The position numbers were made by a program, and so were the translations under genes. Positions 42,348 to 51,472 of a stretch of DNA of 64,000 nt are shown piece after piece (position 1 is the stretch's first letter; every line of letters begins with the position of its first letter). Under the pieces are notes generated by a model. It saw nothing but the letters and a program-made list of their open reading frames with translations, was not told the DNA's origin and did not search any database. This DNA is from Galbitalea sp036491035 (GTDB taxonomy: Bacteria > Actinomycetota > Actinomycetes > Actinomycetales > Microbacteriaceae), in the NCBI GenBank assembly GCA_036491035.1, contig DASXCU010000109.1:1-64000 (forward strand). Direction: 5' to 3'.

Positions 42348-43601
42348 TTGAGCACCAATAGCCTTATCGGCGCAGGAACAGGCGGGCGTCCGCGTGGCAT
42401 CCGCCTTCGAATGGCGGCGATTGCCGGCGTGTTGGGCCTGATTGCGGCCGGCGGGATGCTCGCCGGCGACCCGACCACGGCATCCGCGACGACGTATCCG
42501 ACCTGGGCGGACGTCGTAGCGGCGCGCGCGAACCAGGCGGCGACGCAGGCCGCCGTGAACCAGATCGAGTCCCTGCTCGCCGGTCTCAAGACCCAGCTCG
42601 CAGCGGCACAGGCGGATGCGGATGCGAAGGGCGCGATCGCCGCGGACGCGCAGGCGAAGTACTTCGCGGCGGCCCAGAAGCAGCAGACCCTGCAGGCGCA
42701 GGTCGACAAGGCCACGGCTGCCGCGGCGGAATCCCGCAAGGAGATCTCCGAATATGTCGCCCAGCTCGCCCGAGGTAACGGCGGCAGCAACGGGTCGGCG
42801 CTCTCGCTCCTGCTCAATGGCACCAACGCGAGCCAGCTCCTCGACAACCTTGGTGCGATCGGCCAGGTTTCGACCCGCGAGGACGAGATCTACAAGAAGG
42901 CGCTGTCCGACCAGAACACGGCAACACAGCTGACTGCGCTCGCGACGCAGCAGGCCAAGATCCTCGCGGCACAGAAAAAGGTCGCGGACGACGCGGAGGC
43001 CGCCGCCGTTCTCGCGGCGAACAACCTCCAGGACGCCGTGGCCGCCCAGACCGCCCACCAGCAGACGCTGACCATAGAACTGGCCGCACTCACGACGCAG
43101 ACCAACATGACCTACACGCAGTATCAGGCGGGCGTGGCCGCCCAGGAGGCTGCTCACGGGGCGGGCCGAGCCGGAGTCGTGGATGCCCAGGGCTGGGCGC
43201 TCCCGACCGCAGGCAGGATCACGTCGCCGTGGGGATACCGCAATGACCCCGCGGCCGGCTACGCCTGGCGAATGCACTACGGCGACGACATCGCTGACGG
43301 TTGCCTGGTTCCGATCTACGCGGCCCACGGTGGCACCGTCACCTACGCGGGTCCATACGGCGACATCGGTAACTACATCATCATCAACGACGGCGACGGA
43401 ATCTCCACCGCGTACGGCCACATCGCGAACGGCCAGACCTTCGTCCGCAACGGCCAGCAGGTCGCCGCCGGACAGAACATCGCGCGCACGGGTTCCACAG
43501 GGACGTCGACTGGATGCCACCTCTACTTCCAGGTGATGATTAACGGCAACCCCACCAATCCGGTTCCGTTCATGCTCGCGCGCGGCATCACGATCGGCTG
43601 A
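42348..43601 (+). CDS. M23 (LytM-type) murein-hydrolase-like protein with coiled coil
   Basis: About 417 residues. A twin-Arg-like basic start and hydrophobic segment (MAAIAGVLGLIAAGGMLAG) form the export signal. Residues about 60-260 are an Ala/Gln-rich coiled coil as in EnvC/NlpD-type proteins. The LytM domain follows: MHYGDD supplies the HxGxD ligands, but the last motif reads CHLYFQ instead of HLHFE, so one usual zinc ligand is Tyr. It may be a regulator of other hydrolases rather than an active peptidase. TTG start with GGGG upstream; GTG 15 bases upstream is an alternative. Confidence 0.82.
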   Translation: MSTNSLIGAGTGGRPRGIRLRMAAIAGVLGLIAAGGMLAGDPTTASATTYPTWADVVAARANQAATQAAVNQIESLLAGLKTQLAAAQADADAKGAIAADAQAKYFAAAQKQQTLQAQVDKATAAAAESRKEISEYVAQLARGNGGSNGSALSLLLNGTNASQLLDNLGAIGQVSTREDEIYKKALSDQNTATQLTALATQQAKILAAQKKVADDAEAAAVLAANNLQDAVAAQTAHQQTLTIELAALTTQTNMTYTQYQAGVAAQEAAHGAGRAGVVDAQGWALPTAGRITSPWGYRNDPAAGYAWRMHYGDDIADGCLVPIYAAHGGTVTYAGPYGDIGNYIIINDGDGISTAYGHIANGQTFVRNGQQVAAGQNIARTGSTGTSTGCHLYFQVMINGNPTNPVPFMLARGITIG

Positions 43602-43648
43602 TTCGTCAAAGTCCGCATGCGGTTGGGCGCCAGTAGGGTGGTGCCCAT

Positions 43649-43710
43649 GGTGGCGTGGAACTGGCGGGCGACTGGCGGGACGCTGACGGCATACTGGCGC
43701 GCAGTTGACG
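43649..43710 (+). promoter_or_regulatory. 11-base phased repeats upstream of the HTH-membrane gene
   Basis: GGTGGCG (43649), ACTGGCG (43660), ACTGGCG (43671), GCTGACG (43682), ACTGGCG (43693) and GTTGACG (43704) are each exactly 11 bases apart. The consensus nyTGrCG on one helix face suggests cooperative binding by a repeat-recognising regulator. Confidence 0.5.
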
Positions 43711-43746
43711 TGGCGTTCGCTGTCCGGCGCGCAGATTATTGATGAC

Positions 43747-44226
43747 ATGAACGAAACACGGATCGTGGGACTCCGGCTCGAGCGCGGCTGGACCCAGGAG
43801 AAGCTGGCGACGGAAAGCGGGCTCGGTGTCCGGACCATCCAGCGAATCGAGGCGGGCAAGGACGCGAGCCTCGAGACCATCTCCCTCATCGCCGACTCGT
43901 TCGGCGTACCGATGCACGACCTGTTCGTGAGGATCGAGGACGAGAACCTCACCAACCGGGTGGACTCGCTCGAACATCGTGTGGCCGACCAGCAGGCAAA
44001 GCGAGACAACGCCCTGGGCGGTTGGAGATGGCTGTTCATCGGGGCGGGAATCATCCTGAGCGTGCTCGGCCTCCTCGTGCCGCAGATCGGGTCGGTTCTC
44101 TTCTTCGCCTTCTGGTTCGGCGGCTTCTTCATCTTTGTGGCGCTTCGCAGGCTCATTATCGATCCCCACCTGGACGCGAAGTTCCCGCTGTCGAAGCGCA
44201 CTGCGCCCCGAAAAGCCAAGCGCTAG
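43747..44226 (+). CDS. XRE-type HTH protein with two membrane helices
   Basis: A 159-residue protein. Residues 5-60 are an XRE helix-turn-helix (LRLERGWTQEKLATESGLGV followed by RTIQRIEAG), residues 75-90 a coiled stretch, and residues about 97-145 two membrane helices (2TM domain). Membrane-tethered XRE regulators of this kind are common and may respond to envelope state. GATTAT ends seven bases before the ATG. An array of 11-base repeats lies upstream. Confidence 0.85.
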   Translation: MNETRIVGLRLERGWTQEKLATESGLGVRTIQRIEAGKDASLETISLIADSFGVPMHDLFVRIEDENLTNRVDSLEHRVADQQAKRDNALGGWRWLFIGAGIILSVLGLLVPQIGSVLFFAFWFGGFFIFVALRRLIIDPHLDAKFPLSKRTAPRKAKR

Positions 44227-44294
44227 CGTTACCAGCGGGTTACATTTCGTGCGCAGCCCTGCACCCCCGTAAGCCGCGGCGTAGCGTTACACAG

Positions 44295-45680
44295 GTGACG
44301 CGACCAACCATTTCCACCGTCGGTGAGCTCCGCAAGTCGGGGCACGTTCAGAAGACGCTGCGCGAAGAGATTCGTGAGAATCTCCTCGCCGCGCTGCGGG
44401 AGGGCCGCGATCCGTGGCCGGGTCTGCACGGCTTCGAGGCGACGGTCATCCCGCAGCTCGAACGAGCGCTGATCGCCGGCCACGACATCGTTCTGCTGGG
44501 GGAGCGTGGACAGGGCAAGACCCGACTGCTGCGCACCATGGTCGGGCTGCTGGATGAGTGGTCGCCGGTCATCGACGGTTCGGAACTCGGCGAGCACCCC
44601 TATGAGCCGATCATCCACGCGAGCATTCGCCGCGCCGAAGAGCTCGGCGACGACCTTCCCGTGGCCTGGCGCAGTCGCGACGAGCGCTACGCCGAGAAGC
44701 TCGCAACCCCGGACACGAGCGTTGCCGACCTCATCGGTGACGTCGACCCGATGAAGGTGGCGGAGGGCCGCAGTCTCGGTGACCCGGAGACCATCCACTT
44801 CGGGTTGATCCCGCGCAGCCACCGCGGCATCGTCGCGATCAACGAGCTGCCCGACCTCGCCGAACGCATCCAGGTCGCGATGCTCAACGTGATGGAGGAG
44901 CGGGACATCCAGATTCGCGGCTACGTTCTGCGGCTCCCGCTCGACGTTCTCGTGATGGCCAGTGCCAACCCCGAGGACTACACGAACCGCGGGCGAATCA
45001 TCACCCCGCTGAAGGACCGCTTCGGCGCGGAGATCCGCACCCACTACCCGACAGAGCTCGACGACGAGGTCGCAATCATCCGCCAGGAGGCGGAGCTCGT
45101 CGCGGATGTTCCCGACTACCTGGTCGAGATTCTCGCCCGGTTCACGCGCGCCCTTCGCGAGTCCAGCGCCGTCGACCAGCGCAGCGGCGTGAGCGCCCGT
45201 TTCGCGATCGCCGGAGCGGAGACGATCGCGGCCGCAGCCATCCATCGTGCGAGCCGGCAGGGCGAAGAGGATGCGGTGGCTCGACCCGTCGACCTCGAAA
45301 CCGCTGTCGACGTGCTCGGCGGCAAGATCGAGTTCGAGTCCGGCGAGGAGGGTCGCGAGGACGAGATCCTCGATCACCTGCTGCGCACGGCGACGGCGGA
45401 GACAGTTCGCGCGCATTTCCACGGCCTCGACTTCGGAGTCCTCGTGGATGCGATCGAGGGCGGGGTCATGGTGCCGACCGGTGAACAGGTGACCGCTCGC
45501 GATTTCCTGACCGGCCTTCCGGCGCTCGGCGAATCCGAACTGTACGACGACATCTGCTTGCGCCTCGGCGCAACCAACGACGGACAGCGGGCCGGCGCCA
45601 TCGAGCTCGCACTCGAGGGTCTCTACCTGATGCGCAAGATCAGCAAGGAGACCGGCGGCGGCGAGACCATCTATGGCTAG
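44295..45680 (+). CDS. MoxR/magnesium-chelatase-like AAA+ ATPase
   Basis: A 461-residue AAA+ protein. GERGQGKTRL (about residues 71-80) is Walker A; GIVAINELPDLAERIQVAML is the Walker B region with Asn-Glu in place of Asp-Glu; ASANPEDYTNRGRIITPLKDRFG holds sensor 1 and the arginine finger. It works as a chaperone-like partner of the VWA protein encoded next, with an 8-base overlap. TAGCGT ends seven bases before the GTG, so the unit is probably leaderless. Confidence 0.9.
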   Translation: MTRPTISTVGELRKSGHVQKTLREEIRENLLAALREGRDPWPGLHGFEATVIPQLERALIAGHDIVLLGERGQGKTRLLRTMVGLLDEWSPVIDGSELGEHPYEPIIHASIRRAEELGDDLPVAWRSRDERYAEKLATPDTSVADLIGDVDPMKVAEGRSLGDPETIHFGLIPRSHRGIVAINELPDLAERIQVAMLNVMEERDIQIRGYVLRLPLDVLVMASANPEDYTNRGRIITPLKDRFGAEIRTHYPTELDDEVAIIRQEAELVADVPDYLVEILARFTRALRESSAVDQRSGVSARFAIAGAETIAAAAIHRASRQGEEDAVARPVDLETAVDVLGGKIEFESGEEGREDEILDHLLRTATAETVRAHFHGLDFGVLVDAIEGGVMVPTGEQVTARDFLTGLPALGESELYDDICLRLGATNDGQRAGAIELALEGLYLMRKISKETGGGETIYG

Positions 45681-47733
45681 GGTCAATCGCCGGCTCACCA
45701 GGGCCGCTCGCTACGGCAAGTATGCGGGCGGACCGGATCCGCTCGCGCCGCCCGTGGACCTCGCAGAGGCGCTCGACGCGATCGGCGAGGAGGTCATGGC
45801 GGGGTACTCGCCGGAGCGCGCGATGCGGGAGTTCCTGCGCCGCGGCGGTCGGGACCGAGCCGGCCTCGATGAGCTCGCGAGGCGGGTAGCCGATCGCCGG
45901 CGCGAGCTGACCCAGAAGCACAACCTCGATGGAACGCTCCAGCAGATCCGTGAACTGCTCGACAAGGCCGTGCTGGCCGAACGCAAACAGCTCGCCCGCG
46001 ACGTCGACATGGATGACGCGGACCGCACGCTCGCGCAGATGCAGCTCGACAACCTCCCGTCCTCGCCCGCAGCGGCGGTCAGCGAGCTCAGCCAGTACAA
46101 CTGGCAGAGCCGTGAGGCGCGGGAGGACTACGAAAAGATCAAGGACCTGCTCGGCCGCGAGATGCTAGACCAGCGCTTCGCCGGGATGAAGCAGGCGCTC
46201 GAGAACGCCACCGATGAGGACCGCGCCGCCATCAACGAGATGCTCGGTGATCTCAACCAGCTGCTCGAAGCGCACCGCCGGGGCGAAGACACCCAGGAGC
46301 AGTTCGACGACTTCATGGAGAAGCACGGCGACTACTTCCCCGAGAATCCGCAGAACATCGATGAGTTGCTCGATTCGCTCGCGCAGCGGGCGGCGGCTGC
46401 ACAACGGATGCGCAACTCGATGACCCAGGAGCAGCGCGACGAACTCGATGCGCTCGCGCAGCAGGCGTTCGGCTCCCCAGAGCTCATGCAGTCACTGAGC
46501 CAGCTCGACGGCAACCTTCGCTCGCTCCGACCGGGCGAAAACTGGGGCGGCTCCGAGGAGATGGAGGGCGGCGAGGGCGTGGGCCTCGGCGACGGTACGG
46601 GCGTCTTCCAGGATCTGGCGGACCTCGACGATCTCGCCGACCAGCTCTCGCAGGGCTATCGCGGATCGAACCTCGACGACCTCGATCTCGACAAGCTCTC
46701 GCGCCAGCTCGGAGACGAGGCCACTGTGGATGCGCGCACACTGCAGGAACTGGAGCGCGCACTCCGCGACTCCGGCACCCTCAAGCGCGGCACCGACGGA
46801 ACCCTGAAACTCACGCCCAAGGCGATGCGCCAGCTCGGCAAGGCGCTGCTGCGGGATGTGGCGAACCGGATGTCGGGACGCCAGGGCAACCGCGACCTGC
46901 GCCAGGCGGGAGCTGCGGGGGAGCGCTCGGGAGCGACGCGCGAGTGGGCCTTCGGCGATACGGAGCCGTGGGACGTGACCCGAACGATCACCAACGCGAT
47001 CACTCGTGAGGCCGGTGATCCGTCGAGCGGATCACGACCCGGCGTCCGCATCGAGATCGGCGATGTCGAGGTGCAGGAGACCGAGGCGCGCACCAGTGCG
47101 GCCGTCGCTCTCCTCGTGGATGTGTCGTTCTCGATGGTCATGGATGGCCGCTGGGTACCGATGAAGCGCACCGCCCTCGCCCTGCACACGCTCATCAAGA
47201 GCCGTTTCCGCGGCGACGATCTGCAACTGATCGCGTTCGGTCGTTCCGCGGAGGTCATGGACATCGAGCAACTGACCGCTCTCGAGGAGATGTACAACAA
47301 GGGCACGAACCTGCATCACGCCCTTCTGCTGGCCAATCGCCACTTCCGTAAACACCCCAACGCTCAGCCGGTGCTGCTGATCGTGACCGATGGCGAGCCG
47401 ACGTCGCACCTCGAGGCGAGCGGCGACGTGTTCTTCAGCTACCCGCCGCACCCGGTGACGATCGCGGTCGCGATTCGCGAACTCGACAACTCGATGCGGC
47501 TCGGTGCCCAGACCACGTTCTTCCGTCTGGGCGAGGATCCGGGACTCGCGAGGTTCATCGACTCGATGGCGCGCCGCGTCGGCGGCACGGTTGTCGCGCC
47601 CGAACTGGATGACCTCGGTGCGGCCGTCGTTGCGTCGTACCTCGGTTCCCGACGCGCACGGTCGGCGCCCTCGCCGTCGAGCGGCGACTTCGACGGGATG
47701 TTCGGCCGCGGCTGGGGCTACTGGGCGGGCTGA
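45673..47733 (+). CDS. VWA-domain partner of the MoxR-type ATPase
   Basis: A 686-residue protein. Residues 1-420 are highly charged and helical, rich in Gln/Asp/Arg. Residues about 470-660 form a von Willebrand A domain with a complete MIDAS: LVDVSFSM (DxSxS), the Thr in NKGTNLHHAL and the Asp in VTDGEPT. It is comparable to ChlD or CoxE-type subunits that pair with an AAA+ ring to remodel or metallate targets. Its last codons and stop are duplicated 10 kb downstream (57886-57914). Confidence 0.88.
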   Translation: MARVNRRLTRAARYGKYAGGPDPLAPPVDLAEALDAIGEEVMAGYSPERAMREFLRRGGRDRAGLDELARRVADRRRELTQKHNLDGTLQQIRELLDKAVLAERKQLARDVDMDDADRTLAQMQLDNLPSSPAAAVSELSQYNWQSREAREDYEKIKDLLGREMLDQRFAGMKQALENATDEDRAAINEMLGDLNQLLEAHRRGEDTQEQFDDFMEKHGDYFPENPQNIDELLDSLAQRAAAAQRMRNSMTQEQRDELDALAQQAFGSPELMQSLSQLDGNLRSLRPGENWGGSEEMEGGEGVGLGDGTGVFQDLADLDDLADQLSQGYRGSNLDDLDLDKLSRQLGDEATVDARTLQELERALRDSGTLKRGTDGTLKLTPKAMRQLGKALLRDVANRMSGRQGNRDLRQAGAAGERSGATREWAFGDTEPWDVTRTITNAITREAGDPSSGSRPGVRIEIGDVEVQETEARTSAAVALLVDVSFSMVMDGRWVPMKRTALALHTLIKSRFRGDDLQLIAFGRSAEVMDIEQLTALEEMYNKGTNLHHALLLANRHFRKHPNAQPVLLIVTDGEPTSHLEASGDVFFSYPPHPVTIAVAIRELDNSMRLGAQTTFFRLGEDPGLARFIDSMARRVGGTVVAPELDDLGAAVVASYLGSRRARSAPSPSSGDFDGMFGRGWGYWAG

Positions 47734-47737
47734 GTCA
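47709..47737 (+). repeat. Left copy of the 29-base island repeat
   Basis: It begins CGGCTGGGGCTACT and ends GCTGAGTCA. It contains the last VWA codons (GWGYWAG, stop) and the reverse stop of the aldolase gene. It matches 57886-57914 at 27 of 29 positions. Confidence 0.85.
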
Positions 47738-48562
47738 GCCGCGGCCGAGGAGGCCGAGGAGTCGAGCCGATTCGTCCCGAATGGCGTTCCGGCCGGGCGT
47801 CACGTACTTGCGCGGGTCGACCACGGTCGGATCGCTCGCGAGGACCTCGCGGATGGCTCCGGTGAAGAGACCATTGAGGTGCGTCGAGATGTTCACCTTG
47901 GTGATGCCTGCGAGCACAGCGGCCCGTAGCTCTTCGTCCGGGAGGCCGGAGGAGCCGTGCAGAACCAGGGGAACCGGCACCGCATCGTGAATACGGGCGA
48001 TGAGGTCGCGGTCGACGGATGCGACCCGCGATTGCATCGCGTGCGACGTCCCGACGGCAACGGCCAGTGCGTCCACGCCGGTCGACTCGACGAAGCGCGC
48101 GGCTTCGGCGGGATCCGTCCGCACGCCCGCCGCGTGCACACCGTCCTTTCCGCCGACCTCGCCGAGTTCGGCCTCGACAGCAACGCCGTGGCGGTGGCAG
48201 AGCTCGACGATCGATCGCGTCTGCTCCAGGTTCTGCTGGTATGGGAGGCGGGACGCGTCGAACATCACGCTGTCGACGCCGAGGCGGACTCCCTCCGCGA
48301 TAAGGTCCGGGTCCTCGATGTGATCGAGATGAACGAGAACGGGCACGCTGCTCGCGTCGGCGATGGCTCTCGAAGCCGAGGCCAGTGGCGCGAGGCTCCC
48401 GTGGTACCGGATACAGTTCTCGCTGATCTGCAGAATGACCGGCAGTCCGGCCGCCTCCGCGCCGGCGACGATTCCTTCCGCGTGCTCGAGCAGCACAACG
48501 TTGAAGGCGCCGAGGCCGAATTCGGATGTCACAAAAAGGCTCGAGAGCGTCGTGCGGGTCAT
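47735..48562 (-). CDS. Class II aldolase, tagatose/fructose-bisphosphate type
   Basis: A 275-residue zinc aldolase. VLVHLDHIEDPD has the HxDH metal site, LHGSSGLPDEE the phosphate loop, and KVNISTHLN the second substrate site, as in GatY/KbaY/AgaY. It splits a ketose 1,6-bisphosphate to dihydroxyacetone phosphate and glyceraldehyde 3-phosphate. Last gene of the leftward unit; it overlaps the kinase gene by 4 bases. With a SIS isomerase and a PfkB kinase upstream, tagatose 1,6-bisphosphate is the likely substrate. Confidence 0.88.
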   Translation of the reverse strand: MTRTTLSSLFVTSEFGLGAFNVVLLEHAEGIVAGAEAAGLPVILQISENCIRYHGSLAPLASASRAIADASSVPVLVHLDHIEDPDLIAEGVRLGVDSVMFDASRLPYQQNLEQTRSIVELCHRHGVAVEAELGEVGGKDGVHAAGVRTDPAEAARFVESTGVDALAVAVGTSHAMQSRVASVDRDLIARIHDAVPVPLVLHGSSGLPDEELRAAVLAGITKVNISTHLNGLFTGAIREVLASDPTVVDPRKYVTPGRNAIRDESARLLGLLGRG

Positions 48563-49494
48563 GCTGGTTCTCCGATGGCATTCGATGGCGGGGCGGATGA
48601 AGCGAGAAAGCGTCGGTAGGCCTCGAGGTCGATGTCCCCGGCGAGGGGCGTGAGCACGGCGGCGGCACCGAGTGCCCTCGCCCGGTGAAGCATCTCGTCG
48701 ATAGCGAGGTGCTCGACGAAAGCCGATGCGAGCCCGGCCGTCGCCGCGTCGCCGGCGCCGGTGGGGTTGCCACTGATTCCGGGAACGGCGTCGACCTCGA
48801 ATCGATCGTCCCCACGTGCGGCGACCATGCCGCGCGATCCCCGGGACACGACGACGAGCCGGGCACCAAGCCCGCGCAGCACGCGAGTTCCCGCGTGCAC
48901 GGACTCGGACCCGGTCGCCTCCCGAAGTTCGTCCTCGTTGGGCTTCAGGATGTCCGCGCCGGCCCGCGCTCCCGCGAGGAGTCCCTGGCCGCCGGTGTCG
49001 AGGATTGTCGGGACGCCGACCGCGCGCGCATCCGCCACCCAGTCCTCGATGATCGCGGGCGGCATCCCGGGCGGCAGAGAGCCGGAGATGACGAGCAAAT
49101 CAGCGCCTGCGCACTCGGCTCGAACCGCCTCGGACAACAACTCGAGTTCGTTCGTGTCCAACTGTGGGCCGGGCTCGGCGAAAAGAGTCGGATGAGTGTC
49201 GCCGTCGACGATGGTCACGGTGGTGCGAGTCTCGACCGAGATCGGCACAGAGGAAAATGCGAGCCCATCTCGGGCGAGCATCGCCGCCATCCACTCGCCC
49301 GCCGAACCGCCCAGCGGCAGGACATTGGTCGAGTCGAATCCGAGCTGTGCGAGCACCCGCGAGACGTTGACGCCCTTACCGCCCGCGCGACGGGCGACCG
49401 AGCCCACTCGATTGGTCTCGTGTTCCTTGAACTCTGAAACCACGTAGGTCACGTCGATGGCCGGGTTCGGGGTCAGAACGACTATTCGAGCCAC
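48559..49494 (-). CDS. PfkB-family sugar phosphate kinase (tagatose-6-P or 1-phosphofructokinase type)
   Basis: A 311-residue ribokinase-fold enzyme. TPNPAIDVTYVV opens the LacC/FruK type, GGKGVNVSRVLAQLG is the first PfkB signature and NPTGAGDAATAGLA the second, with the catalytic Asp. It adds the second phosphate to a ketohexose phosphate. Neighbouring aldolase and isomerase genes favour tagatose 6-phosphate, but fructose 1-phosphate kinases look the same by eye. Confidence 0.86.
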   Translation of the reverse strand: MARIVVLTPNPAIDVTYVVSEFKEHETNRVGSVARRAGGKGVNVSRVLAQLGFDSTNVLPLGGSAGEWMAAMLARDGLAFSSVPISVETRTTVTIVDGDTHPTLFAEPGPQLDTNELELLSEAVRAECAGADLLVISGSLPPGMPPAIIEDWVADARAVGVPTILDTGGQGLLAGARAGADILKPNEDELREATGSESVHAGTRVLRGLGARLVVVSRGSRGMVAARGDDRFEVDAVPGISGNPTGAGDAATAGLASAFVEHLAIDEMLHRARALGAAAVLTPLAGDIDLEAYRRFLASSAPPSNAIGEPA

Positions 49495-50600
49495 TGTCCG
49501 CCCTTCATCACCCTCAGCACACGATGGGATTGCGAATCGACCACGACCAGGTCGGCGGGCGCGAACGGTTCGAGGCCCGCGGTACTCCGGCGCAGCACAC
49601 GGGCCGGGGTCATCGAGGTGATGCGCACGGCGTCCCGAAGCGAGAGGCCCGGCAGTGTGGCCGCCCGACGGAATCCCTCGGCAACCGCCCGGGTGCTCCC
49701 GGCAAGCGATGAACCATCGGCGAGCCGGGCCACGCCCGCCGTGACCCGCACCCGTGATCCGGCGATCTCGTAGTCGCCGTCCGGGTTGCCGGTGGCCTCG
49801 CTCGCATCCGACACGAGTGCGATCCGGTCGGGGGCGGCGCGAAGAGCCGTGAGTGCCGCCTCGCGGGCAACATGGACTCCGTCAAGGATGAGTTCGACCG
49901 TGAGTCGATCGTCGCTGAGCGCGACGCCGACCGGTCCGGGCGAACGGTGCAACAGCTCGGGCATCCCGTTGAACAAGTGAGTCACGTGCGACACACCCCA
50001 GTCGATCGATGCGCTCGCGGTCTCCGCCAGAGCGTCGCTATGACCGATCGCCACTACGACGCCGGCGTCGGCGAACCGGCGAACGACTGGTTCCGCGCCG
50101 CTCATCTCGGGAGCGATGGTCACCATCCGTAGTGTGCCATCCGCGGCGTCGAGCAGCGACTCGGCCTCGGCGATGGTGGGCAATCGCAGATGGACGGGAT
50201 TGTGGGCGCCGCGGTGGGCGTGCGAGAGAAACGGGCCCTCGAGGTGGACGCCGGCCAGGGTGCCGACGTGCACGAGTGGGGCGAGTCGACGCAGGGCGCC
50301 GACGGTCGAGAGACGTGTGCCCGAAGCGACGGATGCGATCATCGTCGTCGTACCGAGGCCGGAATGGTGGGCGACCGCCATCCCGATCTCGTCTGCCGAC
50401 GCGCGCCCGAAGTCGAAGCCCAACGCGCCGTGCGCGTGCAGATCGATGAACCCCGGCACGATCGTCCCGGCAACGGTCGTCGTCGCTCCCGCGGGCGGAC
50501 CGCCGGTGCCGAGCGCGGTGACCGTTCCGCTCTCGATCTGTATCCAGGCCGGCGACAGATCGTCGTGCCCCGAGACCAGCCGGTCGGTGACAAGAATCAT
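49482..50600 (-). CDS. nagA: N-acetylhexosamine-6-phosphate deacetylase
   Basis: A 372-residue amidohydrolase. GFIDLHAHGALGFD gives the HxH metal site, HLEGPFLSHAHRGAHNP the substrate loop with the metal Glu, and ALVSDASEATG the catalytic Asp. It removes acetate from GlcNAc-6-P or GalNAc-6-P. It overlaps the PfkB kinase gene (13 bases) and the ROK kinase gene (4 bases), so it is part of one transcript. Confidence 0.92.
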   Translation of the reverse strand: MILVTDRLVSGHDDLSPAWIQIESGTVTALGTGGPPAGATTTVAGTIVPGFIDLHAHGALGFDFGRASADEIGMAVAHHSGLGTTTMIASVASGTRLSTVGALRRLAPLVHVGTLAGVHLEGPFLSHAHRGAHNPVHLRLPTIAEAESLLDAADGTLRMVTIAPEMSGAEPVVRRFADAGVVVAIGHSDALAETASASIDWGVSHVTHLFNGMPELLHRSPGPVGVALSDDRLTVELILDGVHVAREAALTALRAAPDRIALVSDASEATGNPDGDYEIAGSRVRVTAGVARLADGSSLAGSTRAVAEGFRRAATLPGLSLRDAVRITSMTPARVLRRSTAGLEPFAPADLVVVDSQSHRVLRVMKGGQWLE

Positions 50601-51472
50601 GGCGTTGCAATCAGGCGCTGGGCCAGAAGAATCGCGCCGATGACCGCTGCCGAGTCGCCGTGACTGGCTCGCCGCAGCTCGACTCGGGTCGAGGGCAGGA
50701 GCGCTCGCAGCGCCAGGTCGAGTGGACGCAGCAGAAGGGAGCCGGCCTCGGCAAGGCCACCACCGATCACAAGAAGGGATGCTCCGGTGTCAGTGACGAT
50801 GCCGGCGAGGCTTCCGGCGAGTACTTCGATTGCGTTCTCCCACACCCGGATCGCGCGCTCATCGCCCGCGCGAACGAGCTCGGCCACCGTCCGTGCATCG
50901 GGAGCCCCCGCGGCGAGCGCGATGCCGGAGGCCGAGGCGATCTCCTCGACCCGTCTTCCCGCATATGGGCCGTCCGCAATGAGTTCCTGACCGATCTCGC
51001 CGGGCCATTCTGTGCGCGACGCAACTGTTCCCCCGTGACCGACTGCGCTCGCAAGTCCAGTGCCGACGGGCACGAAGGCGAATGTGTCCGGATAACCTGC
51101 GGCGGCTCCCGTCACGCCCTCCGCGAGGGCGCCCGCGCGTACGTCCTGGCCGAACGCGAGCGGAACACCCACTCTTTCGCTGATGAGTCGGCGGAGCGGG
51201 AGATCCGCCCAGTCGAGGTTGACGGCTCGGAGGCACACACCGGCCTCCTCGTCGACGATTCCGGGTACGACCGCGCCGAGCGCGTTCACCACGTCGATTT
51301 TCGCGGCACGCGCGACGAGGTCAGCAATCACGTCCGAGGTGTGTTTCCCGGACGCGTCGCCCGTCGGCGTTCGCACGCGCCACTCGCCAAGCACCGCACC
51401 GGCCGGGTCGACGAACCGTGCCTTGACGGTGGTGCCGCCGACATCGACCCCCAGAACGGAACCTCGGTTCAC
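50597..51472 (-). CDS. ROK-family sugar kinase lacking the zinc motif
   Basis: A 291-residue kinase. LGVDVGGTTVKARFVDPAG is the phosphate loop and VPLAFGQDVRAGALAEG the catalytic-Asp region (N-D replaced by Q-D). The usual ROK motif CxCGxxGCxE is absent; the place is taken by ADGPYAGRRVEEIASASG. By context it phosphorylates an N-acetylhexosamine at O6. The missing zinc site is seen in some subfamilies and does not prove inactivity. Confidence 0.82.
   Translation of the reverse strand: MNRGSVLGVDVGGTTVKARFVDPAGAVLGEWRVRTPTGDASGKHTSDVIADLVARAAKIDVVNALGAVVPGIVDEEAGVCLRAVNLDWADLPLRRLISERVGVPLAFGQDVRAGALAEGVTGAAAGYPDTFAFVPVGTGLASAVGHGGTVASRTEWPGEIGQELIADGPYAGRRVEEIASASGIALAAGAPDARTVAELVRAGDERAIRVWENAIEVLAGSLAGIVTDTGASLLVIGGGLAEAGSLLLRPLDLALRALLPSTRVELRRASHGDSAAVIGAILLAQRLIATP

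Noticed and set aside
42240..44219. 659-codon open frame on the minus strand
   Set aside because: Antisense to the M23 and XRE genes; low-complexity Arg/Val/Leu sequence without family features.
44229..45698. 489-codon open frame on the minus strand
   Set aside because: Antisense to the MoxR-type ATPase with intact Walker A and sensor motifs.
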